Shown here one piece after another: positions 1 to 9,106 of a stretch of DNA of 64,000 nucleotides (position 1 is the stretch's first letter; every line of letters begins with the position of its first letter). The stretch is taken from contig CAVQMC010000029.1 in the NCBI GenBank assembly GCA_963713505.1, positions 73,125 through 137,124 on the forward strand. Reading direction: 5' to 3'. Below the pieces are notes generated by a model. It saw only the letters and a program-made list of their open reading frames with translations, was not told where the DNA came from and ran no database searches. This stretch comes from CAVQMC01 sp963713505. GTDB taxonomy: Bacteria; Bacteroidota; Ignavibacteria; Ignavibacteriales; Ignavibacteriaceae. The position numbers were made by a program, and so were the translations under genes.

Positions 1-990
1 GGATGGAGCCAGGTTCAATATTGGTCGATAAGTGTTTTCACTTCAATATTATTTTTTATCAGCGTCATACTTCACGAATTAGGTCATTCTTTTATTGCAC
101 TTAGATATAAAATAAAAGTTAAAGAAATTACATTATTTATTTTCGGCGGAATATCAAATATTGCGCAGGAACCTTCCAAAGCTTCTGCAGAATTCTGGAT
201 AGCAATTGCAGGTCCGATTGTTAGTTTTTTATTAGCATTTATTTTTGAATTACTATCTATTGCATTTAAACATATTGTACAGGTTGAAGCACTATTTGAA
301 TACTTAGCTTTAATAAATTTTGTGTTGGCGCTGTTTAACCTTATTCCCGGTTTCCCTCTTGACGGAGGCAGAATACTTCGTTCTATTATTTGGGGAGTTT
401 CTAAAAATTTGGATAAAGCAACTTCTGTTGCTGCTACTACCGGGAGAATTTTCGGTTTCATGTTTATTTTGTTCGGCGTCTTTCAAATTTTAACCGGCAA
501 TTTAATTAATGGAATGTGGATTGCATTTATCGGATGGTTTTTAGAAAGTGCAGCGGCTTCACAATTACAGCAAAGACACATGCATCAAATTTTATCGTCA
601 AGAAAAGTTTATGAAGCAATGACTTCCGATTTTGGAATTGTATCGGAAGGAACAACATTGCAGGAAGTTTTAGATAATCATTTTTTAGGAATAGGAAGAA
701 GAAGTTTATTAGTCAAAAAAAATGATGAGATTGAAGGACTTTTAACTTTTCATAGAATTAAAGAATTTCCCAGGGAAAAATGGTTAACAGCCGATGTAAC
801 AGAAGCAATGATTCCTAATTCGGATATGATTAAAGCAAGTTCGGATGATAATCTTTGGGAGACAATTCAAAAGATGGATATAGATGGAGTTAATCAAGTT
901 CCTGTTTTTGATGATGGAAAAGTAATTGGAATTTTAAGCCGCGACAGTTTAATTTCATTCATGAAAAATCTTCATGAAATGGGATATTAA
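1..990 (+). CDS. Site-2-type M50 metalloprotease with CBS domain pair (5' partial)
   Basis: The frame is open from base 1, so the N-terminus lies outside the window. It encodes a membrane zinc protease of the M50/SpoIVFB-like branch, which cleaves substrates within the bilayer. The zinc motif HELGH is at 73-87. The second metal site, in NLIPGFPLDGG, is near 340-366. Hydrophobic segments surround both. The C-terminal third (about 600-990) is soluble and resembles a pair of CBS domains, as in M50B proteases that sense adenine nucleotides. It heads five co-directional genes with envelope or stress character. The family call is firm; the substrate cannot be told. Confidence 0.88.
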   Translation, partial: GWSQVQYWSISVFTSILFFISVILHELGHSFIALRYKIKVKEITLFIFGGISNIAQEPSKASAEFWIAIAGPIVSFLLAFIFELLSIAFKHIVQVEALFEYLALINFVLALFNLIPGFPLDGGRILRSIIWGVSKNLDKATSVAATTGRIFGFMFILFGVFQILTGNLINGMWIAFIGWFLESAAASQLQQRHMHQILSSRKVYEAMTSDFGIVSEGTTLQEVLDNHFLGIGRRSLLVKKNDEIEGLLTFHRIKEFPREKWLTADVTEAMIPNSDMIKASSDDNLWETIQKMDIDGVNQVPVFDDGKVIGILSRDSLISFMKNLHEMGY

Positions 991-1026
991 TATTTGAAAA
1001 TAGAAAAAAAATCTTTGAGGTAAACA

Positions 1027-1503
1027 ATGAAAAAATTACACTTCCCGATTCCGTTTAAACATAATCATCAGCCTGTAATTAATGTTAATGAATTTATAGA
1101 AAAACAATCAACTTTTAGTCAAAAGCTTGCGGACCAGGTTGCAGTTGTCATGGGATCCTGGAAATTTATAATTATTCAATCTATTCTTTTAGCTATTTGG
1201 GTAGTATTGAATGTTACTGCTTACATAAACCATTGGGATCCTTATCCATTTATATTAATGAACTTAATGCTCTCTTTACAAGCTGCATATACTGCGCCTA
1301 TTATAATGATGAGTCAAAATCGTCAATCGGAGAGAGACAGGATTGAAGCAAGAAATGATTATCAAATTAATCAAAAAGCCGAAGAAGAAGTTAGGGCAAT
1401 TTTAGAACATCTTGAAGCACAAAACTTAGCCTTGTCTAATATATACCATATCTTATCAACTCAATTTCCTAATGCGGATTTGGAAAATTTTGAAAATAAG
1501 TAA
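1027..1503 (+). CDS. DUF1003 family membrane protein
   Basis: The 158-residue protein has two central transmembrane helices (about residues 45-65 and 75-95) joined by a short loop containing HWDPYPF. The helices are followed by QNRQSERDR and a charged, probably coiled-coil C-terminus. This arrangement is the DUF1003 signature. The molecular function is unknown, although the family often sits next to cation transporters. It lies 36 bases after the M50 protease gene and before the BON protein, so it may belong to the same stress-type cluster. The ATG follows a TTGAGG-like ribosome site. Confidence 0.8.
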   Translation: MKKLHFPIPFKHNHQPVINVNEFIEKQSTFSQKLADQVAVVMGSWKFIIIQSILLAIWVVLNVTAYINHWDPYPFILMNLMLSLQAAYTAPIIMMSQNRQSERDRIEARNDYQINQKAEEEVRAILEHLEAQNLALSNIYHILSTQFPNADLENFENK

Positions 1504-1670
1504 CCCGAATTACTTTCTTATTTTTGCATCAATATATTAGAAATTCAAATAAGCATTTCTATAATTAAAAACACTTCAACATTTTATCTTTTTGTGATTT
1601 AAAAGAATATAGCTAATATTACTTCATATTCTCTTCATTAGCTAAAAATATTTTTGTACCAGAACAATTT

Positions 1671-1678
1671 AAGGAGGT
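1671..1678 (+). promoter_or_regulatory. Strong Shine-Dalgarno site of the BON-protein gene
   Basis: AAGGAGGT lies seven bases before the ATG at 1685 and is near-perfectly complementary to the 16S rRNA 3' end. Most genes in this AT-rich segment have weak sites, so this one suggests high translation of the secreted BON protein. Confidence 0.55.
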
Positions 1679-1684
1679 AACAAA

Positions 1685-2437
1685 ATGGAAAAGTTAAAGA
1701 TAAATGTAAAAGTAATATCAATGATTATTGCTTTAGTTTTAATGATTGTAATTTCTAATAATAATATTGTATATGCACAAACTAATACACAATTAAAAAA
1801 TAGAGTAATTGATGCAATCGGTCGTTATTATAATGATTTAAACCATATTCATATAAGTGCAAATTACAACGGCGATGTTCAAGTTTCAGGCTCTACTCAT
1901 ACTTTATATGACAAGTATAATGTTTTTGATATTATTTCAAAGGTTAAGGGGGTTAAATCAATTCAGGATTTCGTTGATGTAAAATCAGCTATTGTTCCCG
2001 ACGATGAAATTCAAGCAAATATAATTGAAGAATTACATTTGGTTAATTCAATTCTGGAGCCTGATAGGATCAAAGTTCATGTAGATAACGGAATGGTATT
2101 TCTTTCAGGAAATGTAAGTTTTTACCGTGAAAAATTAATGGCAGAAACTGTTGCATCATGGCAGCACGGAGCCAAGGGAATTCAAAATAATATAACAGTG
2201 CTTCCTCCCAAAGAAGCAAAAAGCGACAGCAATATAAAAATAATCTTAGGAGAAATTTTAAATAAAGATTTTCCTCTGGATAACAATATAAATTTAAAAG
2301 TAGATAACGGCGTAGTAAATGTTTCCGGCAATGTTGTAAGGCTTTGGGATGTTGAACATATAAAAGACGATTTTTCGAAGGTTTTGGGCGTTAAAAAAGT
2401 TGTGGAGGACTTAAAAGTTGAGCCGCAAAATGCTTAA
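1685..2437 (+). CDS. Secreted BON-domain protein (OsmY-like)
   Basis: The 250-residue protein begins with a signal peptide (KLKINVKV, a hydrophobic stretch, then VYAQ near residue 31). It then has three consecutive BON-type units at about residues 40-100, 105-175 and 180-245. Each carries the V-x-V-x-G turn (VQVSGS, VFLSGN, VNVSGN). BON domains bind lipid or periplasmic surfaces, and OsmY-type proteins are induced by osmotic stress. It lies between the DUF1003 and P-type-ATPase-like genes on the same strand. The domain call is reliable; the envelope stress role is inferred. Confidence 0.85.
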   Translation: MEKLKINVKVISMIIALVLMIVISNNNIVYAQTNTQLKNRVIDAIGRYYNDLNHIHISANYNGDVQVSGSTHTLYDKYNVFDIISKVKGVKSIQDFVDVKSAIVPDDEIQANIIEELHLVNSILEPDRIKVHVDNGMVFLSGNVSFYREKLMAETVASWQHGAKGIQNNITVLPPKEAKSDSNIKIILGEILNKDFPLDNNINLKVDNGVVNVSGNVVRLWDVEHIKDDFSKVLGVKKVVEDLKVEPQNA

Positions 2438-2526
2438 TAAAACTTAATTAAAATTCATAAAATCTTCATCATAAAAAGTTAATATTAAATGTGATTGGAT
2501 AAATATTTTGGATTTGAGGTCGATGA

Positions 2527-4950
2527 ATGTCGATAAATAATTATAACACAAAAGCAGAAAATGTAAAAGCCAGGAAGATTTTAGAAGATTTTAATTCTAG
2601 TTTTCAAGGTCTTAGTAACGACGAGGTCGAGAAGAGAAGAGCGGAATTTGGTCTCAATGAAGCAACTGAAATTAAGAAAAACTCATTTATAAATTTTCTC
2701 AGTTACTTCATGGGACCAATTCCTTTTATGATAGAAATTGCTGCTTTACTTTCAATATTTGCAGTTCGTTATGTAGATTTTACTATTATTTTTATTTTGC
2801 TGGTTTTAAATGCAATTGTAAAATTTTGGAATGACAAAAACTCCAGCAAAACTATTAACCTTTTAAAGCAAAAACTCCAGCCGTCTATTAATGTTTTAAG
2901 AGATGATAAATGGATAAATATTCCTTCAAAAAAATTAGTTCCCGGTGATATAATTAAACTAAAGCCTGGCAATATTGTCCCAGCGGATATTTTACTTATA
3001 AAAGGAGATTTTATTGAATGTGATAATTCACTTTACTCAAATGATTTTAATTTAAAGCAATATAAAATTTTAGGTGAATTATTTCCTGGTACTGTAATTA
3101 AAAAAGGAGAAATGACAGCAGTTGTTAAAAAAATCGGAACTAAAACTAATCAAAAAAATGATAATCAATTAGATAAAAAATCAAAAAGCAGTTTTGAAAG
3201 ATCAGTAACTAAAATTGGAAACTATCTTATAATGCTTGCGGTATTTTTAGTAGTTCTTATTTTAGTTGTTGCAATGTTCAGGCATGATGATCTAATTGAA
3301 ACTTTAAGATTTGTTTTGATTTTAACTGTTTCTTCAATTCCCGTTGCACTCCCGGTAGTTTTATCAATTACACTTGCGTTAGGTGCAATAAGTTTATCAA
3401 AGAAAAAAATAATATTAAATAAGTTATCCGCAATTGAAGATTTAGCTGGAATAGACACAATAATGTGTGATATATCTAAATCTTTCACGGAAAATAATAT
3501 TACAGTAGGCGAACCTTTCTCGCTTAACAATTTCAGCAGGAATGAAATTATTTTTTATTCTGCATTAGCTTCGCGTAAAAATGATAATGAAGATATTGAT
3601 GATGCAATTTTAAATAAGGCTTATAGTATTGATTCGGTAAAACAAAAATTAGATTCATTTGAAATCAAAAATTTTAATGTGTTTAATTCAGAAATAAAAA
3701 GAACAGAAGTTATTGCAGCAAACAATAAAGAAGAAGTAACTGTAATAAAAGGAGCTCCTTACATAATATTTGATCTTGTCAAATCAATAAACGGATATAA
3801 AATTGATTACGATAAAAAAGTTGAAGACTTTGCTAAAATGGGATATAATGTAATTGCAGTTGCAAAAAAATCTGCCGGTAAAAATTGGCAGCTCGTTGGT
3901 ATTATTCCTTTGTTTAATCCGATAAAAGAAAACATTGCTGATGCGATAAGAGAAGCAAATTTGTTAGGTATTGATGTAAAAGTTGTAACAGGTGATAATC
4001 AATCTATAACCAAGCATGTTTTCCAAAAGATAGGATTTAAAACCAATACTTTACCGGCAGATAAATTAATTAATTATCCATCTCACCTTATAGAAGAACT
4101 GGTTGAGAAAGCCGGAGGAATTTCTGAGGTATCTCCCGATCAAAAATTTTCCGTAATGAAATTAATGCAGAAACTAAAACATTATATCGGAATAACCGGG
4201 CATAGAATTGAAGATGCAGTTATTTTAAAAAAAGCCAACTGCGGAATTTCTTTTACTGATGCGCCGGATATTGTAAAATCTTCTGCTTCGGTTGTTTTGG
4301 CTTTGCCTGGAATTGAAAACATTATAAATGCCGTAAAAGATAGTCGAATTATATTTCAAAGAATTTCTAGTTATTCAATTTATAGAATTGCAGAAACTAT
4401 AAGAGTTCTTTTGTTTATTACACTTTCAATTTTGTTTTTTAATTTTTATCCGGTTACTGCGGTGATGATTGTATTCTTAATCCTTCTTAATGATGCACCA
4501 ATCATCACAATTGCAAAAGACAATGTTAAATATTCTGAAAAACCGGAACGATGGAATACTAAAACAATTTTAAGTATTGGAACTTTTCTCGGTTTAATTG
4601 GAGTAGTTTCTTCATTTCTTTTCTTTTATATAGGAAAAGATATTCTGCATTTGGGCACGGACACATTACAGGCATTTATTTTTCTTAATTTAGTAATTGC
4701 CGGTCATTTTACAATCTTCCTTTCAAGAACGAAAGGTCCGTTCTGGTCGGTAAAACCTTCGTCAAAACTATTTTGGTCTGCTGTTATTACTAAAATTGTA
4801 GCTACTTTTTTTGCAGTCTACGGATGGTTTATTTCGCCCATCGGCTGGAATTTGGCATTGATTGTATGGGCCTATGCAATTGTTACATTTGTAATAACGG
4901 ATTTACTTAAAGTTTATTTTTATAACGTTATGTTATTAAAAAAGGTTTAA
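2527..4950 (+). CDS. P-type ATPase homologue of the proton-pump (IIIA) type with degenerate catalytic motifs
   Basis: The frame is uninterrupted for 807 residues with the full architecture of plasma-membrane H+-ATPases: N-terminal cation-ATPase domain, actuator domain, M4 segment with IPVALP, P and N domains, and C-terminal helices. Catalytic motifs are altered. The phosphorylation loop reads DISKSFTEN from Asp315 where DKTGTLTEN is expected. The actuator TGES is replaced by SNDF (171-174). TGDGVND is TGHRIED (557-563). KGAP (408-411), TGDN (488-491) and the membrane LLND aspartate (Asp656) are retained. Loss of the DKTGT lysine and threonine, of TGE and of the magnesium-binding Asp suggests it cannot run the normal phosphorylation cycle. 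It may be a pseudoenzyme with a retained membrane domain. No frameshift explains the changes. Confidence 0.85.
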   Translation: MSINNYNTKAENVKARKILEDFNSSFQGLSNDEVEKRRAEFGLNEATEIKKNSFINFLSYFMGPIPFMIEIAALLSIFAVRYVDFTIIFILLVLNAIVKFWNDKNSSKTINLLKQKLQPSINVLRDDKWINIPSKKLVPGDIIKLKPGNIVPADILLIKGDFIECDNSLYSNDFNLKQYKILGELFPGTVIKKGEMTAVVKKIGTKTNQKNDNQLDKKSKSSFERSVTKIGNYLIMLAVFLVVLILVVAMFRHDDLIETLRFVLILTVSSIPVALPVVLSITLALGAISLSKKKIILNKLSAIEDLAGIDTIMCDISKSFTENNITVGEPFSLNNFSRNEIIFYSALASRKNDNEDIDDAILNKAYSIDSVKQKLDSFEIKNFNVFNSEIKRTEVIAANNKEEVTVIKGAPYIIFDLVKSINGYKIDYDKKVEDFAKMGYNVIAVAKKSAGKNWQLVGIIPLFNPIKENIADAIREANLLGIDVKVVTGDNQSITKHVFQKIGFKTNTLPADKLINYPSHLIEELVEKAGGISEVSPDQKFSVMKLMQKLKHYIGITGHRIEDAVILKKANCGISFTDAPDIVKSSASVVLALPGIENIINAVKDSRIIFQRISSYSIYRIAETIRVLLFITLSILFFNFYPVTAVMIVFLILLNDAPIITIAKDNVKYSEKPERWNTKTILSIGTFLGLIGVVSSFLFFYIGKDILHLGTDTLQAFIFLNLVIAGHFTIFLSRTKGPFWSVKPSSKLFWSAVITKIVATFFAVYGWFISPIGWNLALIVWAYAIVTFVITDLLKVYFYNVMLLKKV

Positions 4951-5001
4951 TTATATTATTAAAAATTTTAATCTCTTGAATTTATCAGGAAGGAGTCGAT
5001 A

Positions 5002-5544
5002 ATGTCCGATAACAACGGAGATAATCTATCGCAGAGTGAAAAGTCTCTTAAATTATTATTGACAAATTTATCAAATGAAGATGGAGTTGTCAGAAAAAGT
5101 GCAAGAGAACTTTTAACTCAAATTGGAAAACCTGCAATTGGTTTTTTAGGAGAATTGCTTCAAGCACCTAAACATATTACCAGATGGGAAGCTGTTAAAA
5201 CATTGTCGCAAATGCATAATCACCTTTCAATTCCATATTTAATTAATGCAATGGAAGATGAAGATGATGATATTCGATGGCTTGCTGCTGAAGGTTTAAT
5301 TTCTTTAAGTAAAGATTCTGTTGAACCTTTACTGAAAACATTGATTGAGCATTATCCTTCAGTTTATTTAAGAATGGGTGTTCATCATGTCTTAAAAGTA
5401 CTTGAAGATAGAGGTCAATTTGTCGATACAGGCGGACTATTAGATAAGATAATTAATTTTGAGGATGAGTCGGAAATTCCGATAGCTGCAAATGAAACTT
5501 TGGATGCATGGAGATATAAGGTTAGAACAAACCAAATGAATTAA
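5002..5544 (+). CDS. HEAT-repeat protein
   Basis: The 180-residue soluble protein consists of about four alpha-helical HEAT or PBS-lyase-like repeats. Recurrent signatures include AIGFLGELLQ, RWEAVKTLSQM, DIRWLAAEGLISL and SVEPLLKTLIEHYP. Such repeats form protein-binding solenoids. It has no signal peptide. It lies 51 bases after the degenerate P-type ATPase gene, with an AAGGAGT ribosome site before the ATG, so it is probably co-transcribed and may be a partner protein. Its target is unknown. Confidence 0.8.
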   Translation: MSDNNGDNLSQSEKSLKLLLTNLSNEDGVVRKSARELLTQIGKPAIGFLGELLQAPKHITRWEAVKTLSQMHNHLSIPYLINAMEDEDDDIRWLAAEGLISLSKDSVEPLLKTLIEHYPSVYLRMGVHHVLKVLEDRGQFVDTGGLLDKIINFEDESEIPIAANETLDAWRYKVRTNQMN

Positions 5545-5586
5545 TAATATATACTAAAACTTTACTATCAATATATTGAAAAATAT

Positions 5587-6417
5587 TTATTTCCCGCCGG
5601 TTGAAGCAATTCCTTTTATAAATTGTTTTTGACCGATAAGAAATAAAAGAATAACAGGAACAGTAACAAAAATAACTGCGGCCATTAGTAAAGTGTAATT
5701 AGTTTGAAATTGTTCTTGAAAAGTAGTCAAGCCTAACTGAACCGTTCTCATAGATGCAGAACTTGTAAAAATTAAAGGTTTAAATAAATCGTTCCACTCA
5801 AAAATAAACGTAAGCAAGAATAAAGTTACAACAGGGGCTCTTGACAATGGGAAAATAATCTTCCATAAAATCTGCCATCTTGAAGCCCCGTCAATCTTTG
5901 CAGCTTCTTCCATATCATTTGGTAATGATTCAATGTGCTGTTTGAATAAAAATATACCGAATGCATTTGCAAGAGTTGGAAATATTAATGCAAAATAAGT
6001 ATCAATCCATCCGATCTTACTAAACATAACAAAAATTGGAAGAACCAAAAGCTGATAGGGAATTACCATAGTAGAAATAAATGCAAGGAAAATCCAATGC
6101 TTTCCTTTAAAATTTAATCTCGCAAAAACATAACCTGCTAAAAATGATGTTAATATTTGTCCGGCTGTTACGCAGCTTGCCATTATAAATGAATTGAGAA
6201 ACTGTCTTGGAAAATTTGTTGCAGTCCATGCTTCAATATAATTTTTGAATAACCAGACTTTTGGAAAAAAATCTAAACCTGTTCGAACTTCTATTTCTGA
6301 TTTTAAAGATGTCAGCAATATCCATAAAAATGGGAAAAGAAAAATTGTAGCTAGTATTAACAATACAGTAAACTTAATTATATCTGTAAATTTTATTTTT
6401 CTTTTGCCGATGTTCAT
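5587..6417 (-). CDS. Sugar ABC transporter permease (MalG-like)
   Basis: This is the 276-residue inner-membrane permease of a carbohydrate-uptake ABC importer (CUT1). It has six predicted transmembrane helices. The EAA loop, which contacts the ATPase, reads EEAAKIDGASRWQILWKIIFPL at about residues 165-186. It is the last gene of a three-gene minus-strand unit (binding protein, MalF-like, MalG-like). Its start lies one base from the stop of the upstream permease. No ATP-binding subunit is adjacent; CUT1 importers often share an MsmX-type ATPase encoded elsewhere. Confidence 0.9.
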   Translation of the reverse strand: MNIGKRKIKFTDIIKFTVLLILATIFLFPFLWILLTSLKSEIEVRTGLDFFPKVWLFKNYIEAWTATNFPRQFLNSFIMASCVTAGQILTSFLAGYVFARLNFKGKHWIFLAFISTMVIPYQLLVLPIFVMFSKIGWIDTYFALIFPTLANAFGIFLFKQHIESLPNDMEEAAKIDGASRWQILWKIIFPLSRAPVVTLFLLTFIFEWNDLFKPLIFTSSASMRTVQLGLTTFQEQFQTNYTLLMAAVIFVTVPVILLFLIGQKQFIKGIASTGGK

Positions 6418-6418
6418 T

Positions 6419-7300
6419 TTAATATCTGACCTTTAAAAATTTTAATTGAAGAACGGTGAAAATTAAAACGATAATCAGAAGCAAAATTGAAGCAGCCGAA
6501 GCATAACCGAGTTCGAAGTTTTGAAACGCTTTTTCATAAATATAATAAACAAAAACTGTTGTACTTCCTGCCGGACCTCCTTTAGTCATTGCATAAACCT
6601 GCTCAAAAGTTCTGAATGTAAAAATTATTCTAGTAATTAAAATAAAAACAGTTGTCGGAATTAAAAGCGGCCATGTAATTGATTTGAATTGCTGCCATTT
6701 ATTCGCCCCGTCTATTCTTGCCGCCTCATATAAATTTTCATCTATACTGTTTAATCCGGCGAGAAAAATTATCATATTATAACCGGCATCCTTCCATATA
6801 GTCATTACAATTACCGAAACCATAGCATATTTTTCACTTGTTAGCCAGGGAATTTTATCTAAACCTAAACTAACGAGCATTTGGTTTAAAATTCCGTAAT
6901 CATAATTAAGTAGCCAAACCCAAATTAAACCAGCCGCAACTAATGAAGTAACAACAGGTGTAAAAAACGCTGTCCGAAAAAGCCATCTTCCTAAAATATA
7001 TTTTTGTGTAAGAAGAGCTAATACTAGCGAGAGAGCCATTCCTGTTGGAACAGTTCCTAAAATAAATATGAAAGTGTTTTTAATTGTCTGCCAGAATGCA
7101 GGATCGGCTAAAAGATTTTTATAATTTTCTAGACCAATGTAAATTCTGTTTGTAATTCCGTTCCATTCATAGAAGCTGTCAAAGAATAATCTTATAGTTG
7201 GATAAAACCAAAAAATAGAAAGCAAAAGAAATGCAGGCATAATATATATCCATGCAGAAATACTTTCAGCTTCAATCCAGGCATTTAATTTTTTTATCAT
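6419..7300 (-). CDS. Sugar ABC transporter permease (MalF/UgpA-like)
   Basis: This 293-residue protein is the first permease of the CUT1 sugar importer. It has six transmembrane helices after a short cytoplasmic N-terminus, and the EAA loop reads YEAARIDGANKWQQFKSITWPLL at about residues 190-212. It follows the binding-protein gene by six bases and abuts the second permease, so the three form an operon. The substrate is not evident, but the order and families fit an oligosaccharide or glycoside transporter. Confidence 0.9.
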   Translation of the reverse strand: MIKKLNAWIEAESISAWIYIMPAFLLLSIFWFYPTIRLFFDSFYEWNGITNRIYIGLENYKNLLADPAFWQTIKNTFIFILGTVPTGMALSLVLALLTQKYILGRWLFRTAFFTPVVTSLVAAGLIWVWLLNYDYGILNQMLVSLGLDKIPWLTSEKYAMVSVIVMTIWKDAGYNMIIFLAGLNSIDENLYEAARIDGANKWQQFKSITWPLLIPTTVFILITRIIFTFRTFEQVYAMTKGGPAGSTTVFVYYIYEKAFQNFELGYASAASILLLIIVLIFTVLQLKFLKVRY

Positions 7301-7306
7301 ATTAAC

Positions 7307-8623
7307 TTAATGATTTTGTTCTCTTGCTAATTGTTCATTTGCATATTTTGCAGCTTCATTTAAAGCTTCTTTTGGAGATATTTTTTTGTACAAAGCTAAT
7401 TCTAATTTTCTGCCGAGTTCTTTTGAAATTCTATTATAATGAGCAACTGGCGGTCTTGTTATTCCGTATTTCATTTGTTCAACGTAAGTTTTTACAAATT
7501 CATTTTTATCTATAAACTCTTGATATTTTTTGTTGTTAGTTGCACTGTAAGTTACCGGTAAATATCCTGTTTGAATTGCAAAGTCAATTTGAAATTCATT
7601 GGACATAATGAATTTTGCAAATTTCCATGCAGCTTTTTCTCTTTGAGGAATTGATTTAAATATATATAAATTTTCTCCGCCGATATTTGTTGCTCTTTTA
7701 ACTTTTTTAGGAAGAAAGAGAGCACCGTAATTAAAATTATTTTCTTTATGAGCTTCCTTTAAGACTTTAAAATTCCAAACTCCGTTTATCATCATTGCAG
7801 TTCTTCCGGCAATAAAATCATCAGTTTTATAACCTGCTCCCGGCTCTGAAAAATTTGCACATTTATATTTGTAAACCAGATCCAGCCAGAAATTAACAGC
7901 ATCTATTCCTGCTTGAGAATTAAAAGCAGCTTTATAATGATTTGCTGTTAAATAGTTTCCTCCGGCCTGCCATAAAAAAGTCTGCCATGTCCAAACTGTC
8001 CATTCATTTGTACCGATCGGAATTTGAAAACCATACTGATCAATTATTCCGTCGTGATTAAAATCTTTAGTTAGTTTTTTTGAAATTCTTATTAAGTCAT
8101 TCCATGTATTCAAGGAATCGGGTGAAATGTTTTCTGATTTAAAAATATCTTTATTATAGTATAGAGCTAAATTGTTAGCATCAAAAGGAACAGCAAAAAT
8201 TGTATCTTGATACTTACATGTGTTCCAGATTTCTTTAATGACATTATTTTTATTAAAGGTTGAATCTTCCTCAATTAGATTTTGAATATTTACTAATCTT
8301 CCTAAAGAAGCTAATTGACCTGTTTCCTGGTTACCCCACCAAAATAAGTCCGGTTCTGTGTGACCGGCAAGTGCAGTCATAATTTTACCGTTTACTTGAT
8401 CTGCAGCTCCGTAATTTTGCGCATCAATTTTGATTTTAGGATTTTCTTTTTCAAACTCTCTTATTTTTTGATTTAATACTGCCTGGTTTTCCGGTGATTC
8501 AATACCATGCCAAAATTCCAGTTTAATTATTCCGTTTTTTGATTCCGGATATCTGTTTCTATGGCAGGAACTCAGAAGCAATATCATAAAAGACAAAAGA
8601 ATGTATTTGAAATTGGTTTTCAA
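7307..8623 (-). CDS. Sugar ABC transporter substrate-binding lipoprotein (family 1)
   Basis: This is the extracellular solute-binding subunit of the importer, an SBP_bac_1 (MalE-type) protein. The TTG at 8623 is preferred because AAGGAAG sits just upstream and the product then starts with a compact lipoprotein signal (KTNFKYILLSFMILLLSSC). The open frame continues upstream to 8710 but would bury the signal. Family features include LEFWHGIESPENQAV near the mature N-terminus, YDTIFAVPFDANNLALYYNKD and a GRTAMMINGVW region. It would be anchored by the cysteine of LSSC and deliver sugar to the two downstream permeases. Confidence 0.88.
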   Translation of the reverse strand: MKTNFKYILLSFMILLLSSCHRNRYPESKNGIIKLEFWHGIESPENQAVLNQKIREFEKENPKIKIDAQNYGAADQVNGKIMTALAGHTEPDLFWWGNQETGQLASLGRLVNIQNLIEEDSTFNKNNVIKEIWNTCKYQDTIFAVPFDANNLALYYNKDIFKSENISPDSLNTWNDLIRISKKLTKDFNHDGIIDQYGFQIPIGTNEWTVWTWQTFLWQAGGNYLTANHYKAAFNSQAGIDAVNFWLDLVYKYKCANFSEPGAGYKTDDFIAGRTAMMINGVWNFKVLKEAHKENNFNYGALFLPKKVKRATNIGGENLYIFKSIPQREKAAWKFAKFIMSNEFQIDFAIQTGYLPVTYSATNNKKYQEFIDKNEFVKTYVEQMKYGITRPPVAHYNRISKELGRKLELALYKKISPKEALNEAAKYANEQLAREQNH

Positions 8624-9106
8624 TATTGCTTCCTTTTTTGTCAGCTGATTTAATAAGATTAGATTTCTATAATTATAGAAACATAATAGTAAAATCGTTA
8701 AAAAATGCAAATGAGATGGATTTGTTTCTGCTATGGAAAAAACCGAAAGGTAATTTCACCTTTTCGAGGTTTTGTCGTTTAATTTAATATCTAACAACTA
8801 AAAATATTTCAGTCCTTCGGACTTGACATTAAATATTTAAATTGAGTTAAATCAATGGAAACAACGAAATGGTGATATTAGTATAATGAGCAATGATAGT
8901 GAAATATAAAAATTCCGAAGGAGCGACATAATTAATTTTTAGAAATTTCAACTTTAAATTAAATCCATTCTCTATGTAACTAAAAAAGGGAATTTTATCC
9001 TCAAATCAATACTATTTTTACCTTGTATTATTTATCTTTAGCAAATAATTTATACAGATTATTTAATAAATTTCCACAATATTATGAAATCTAGAAAGCT
9101 GAAATC
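8624..9106. repeat. 483-base gap with small hairpin elements
   Basis: No gene is seen. The stretch separates divergently transcribed genes and holds short palindromes of the same kind as those at 22-24.7 kb. A CGAAAGG/CCTTTTCG pair lies near 8742-8770, AGTCCTTCGGACT near 8811-8823 and ATTCCGAAGGAGC near 8912-8924. Promoters for both sides must lie here, but no clear elements could be fixed. Confidence 0.5.

Noticed and set aside
84..461. A minus-strand protein opposite the M50 protease
   Set aside because: It is the reverse-strand shadow of a clearly conserved protease frame. Many similar shadows exist opposite real genes in both halves, especially in the GC-rich part.
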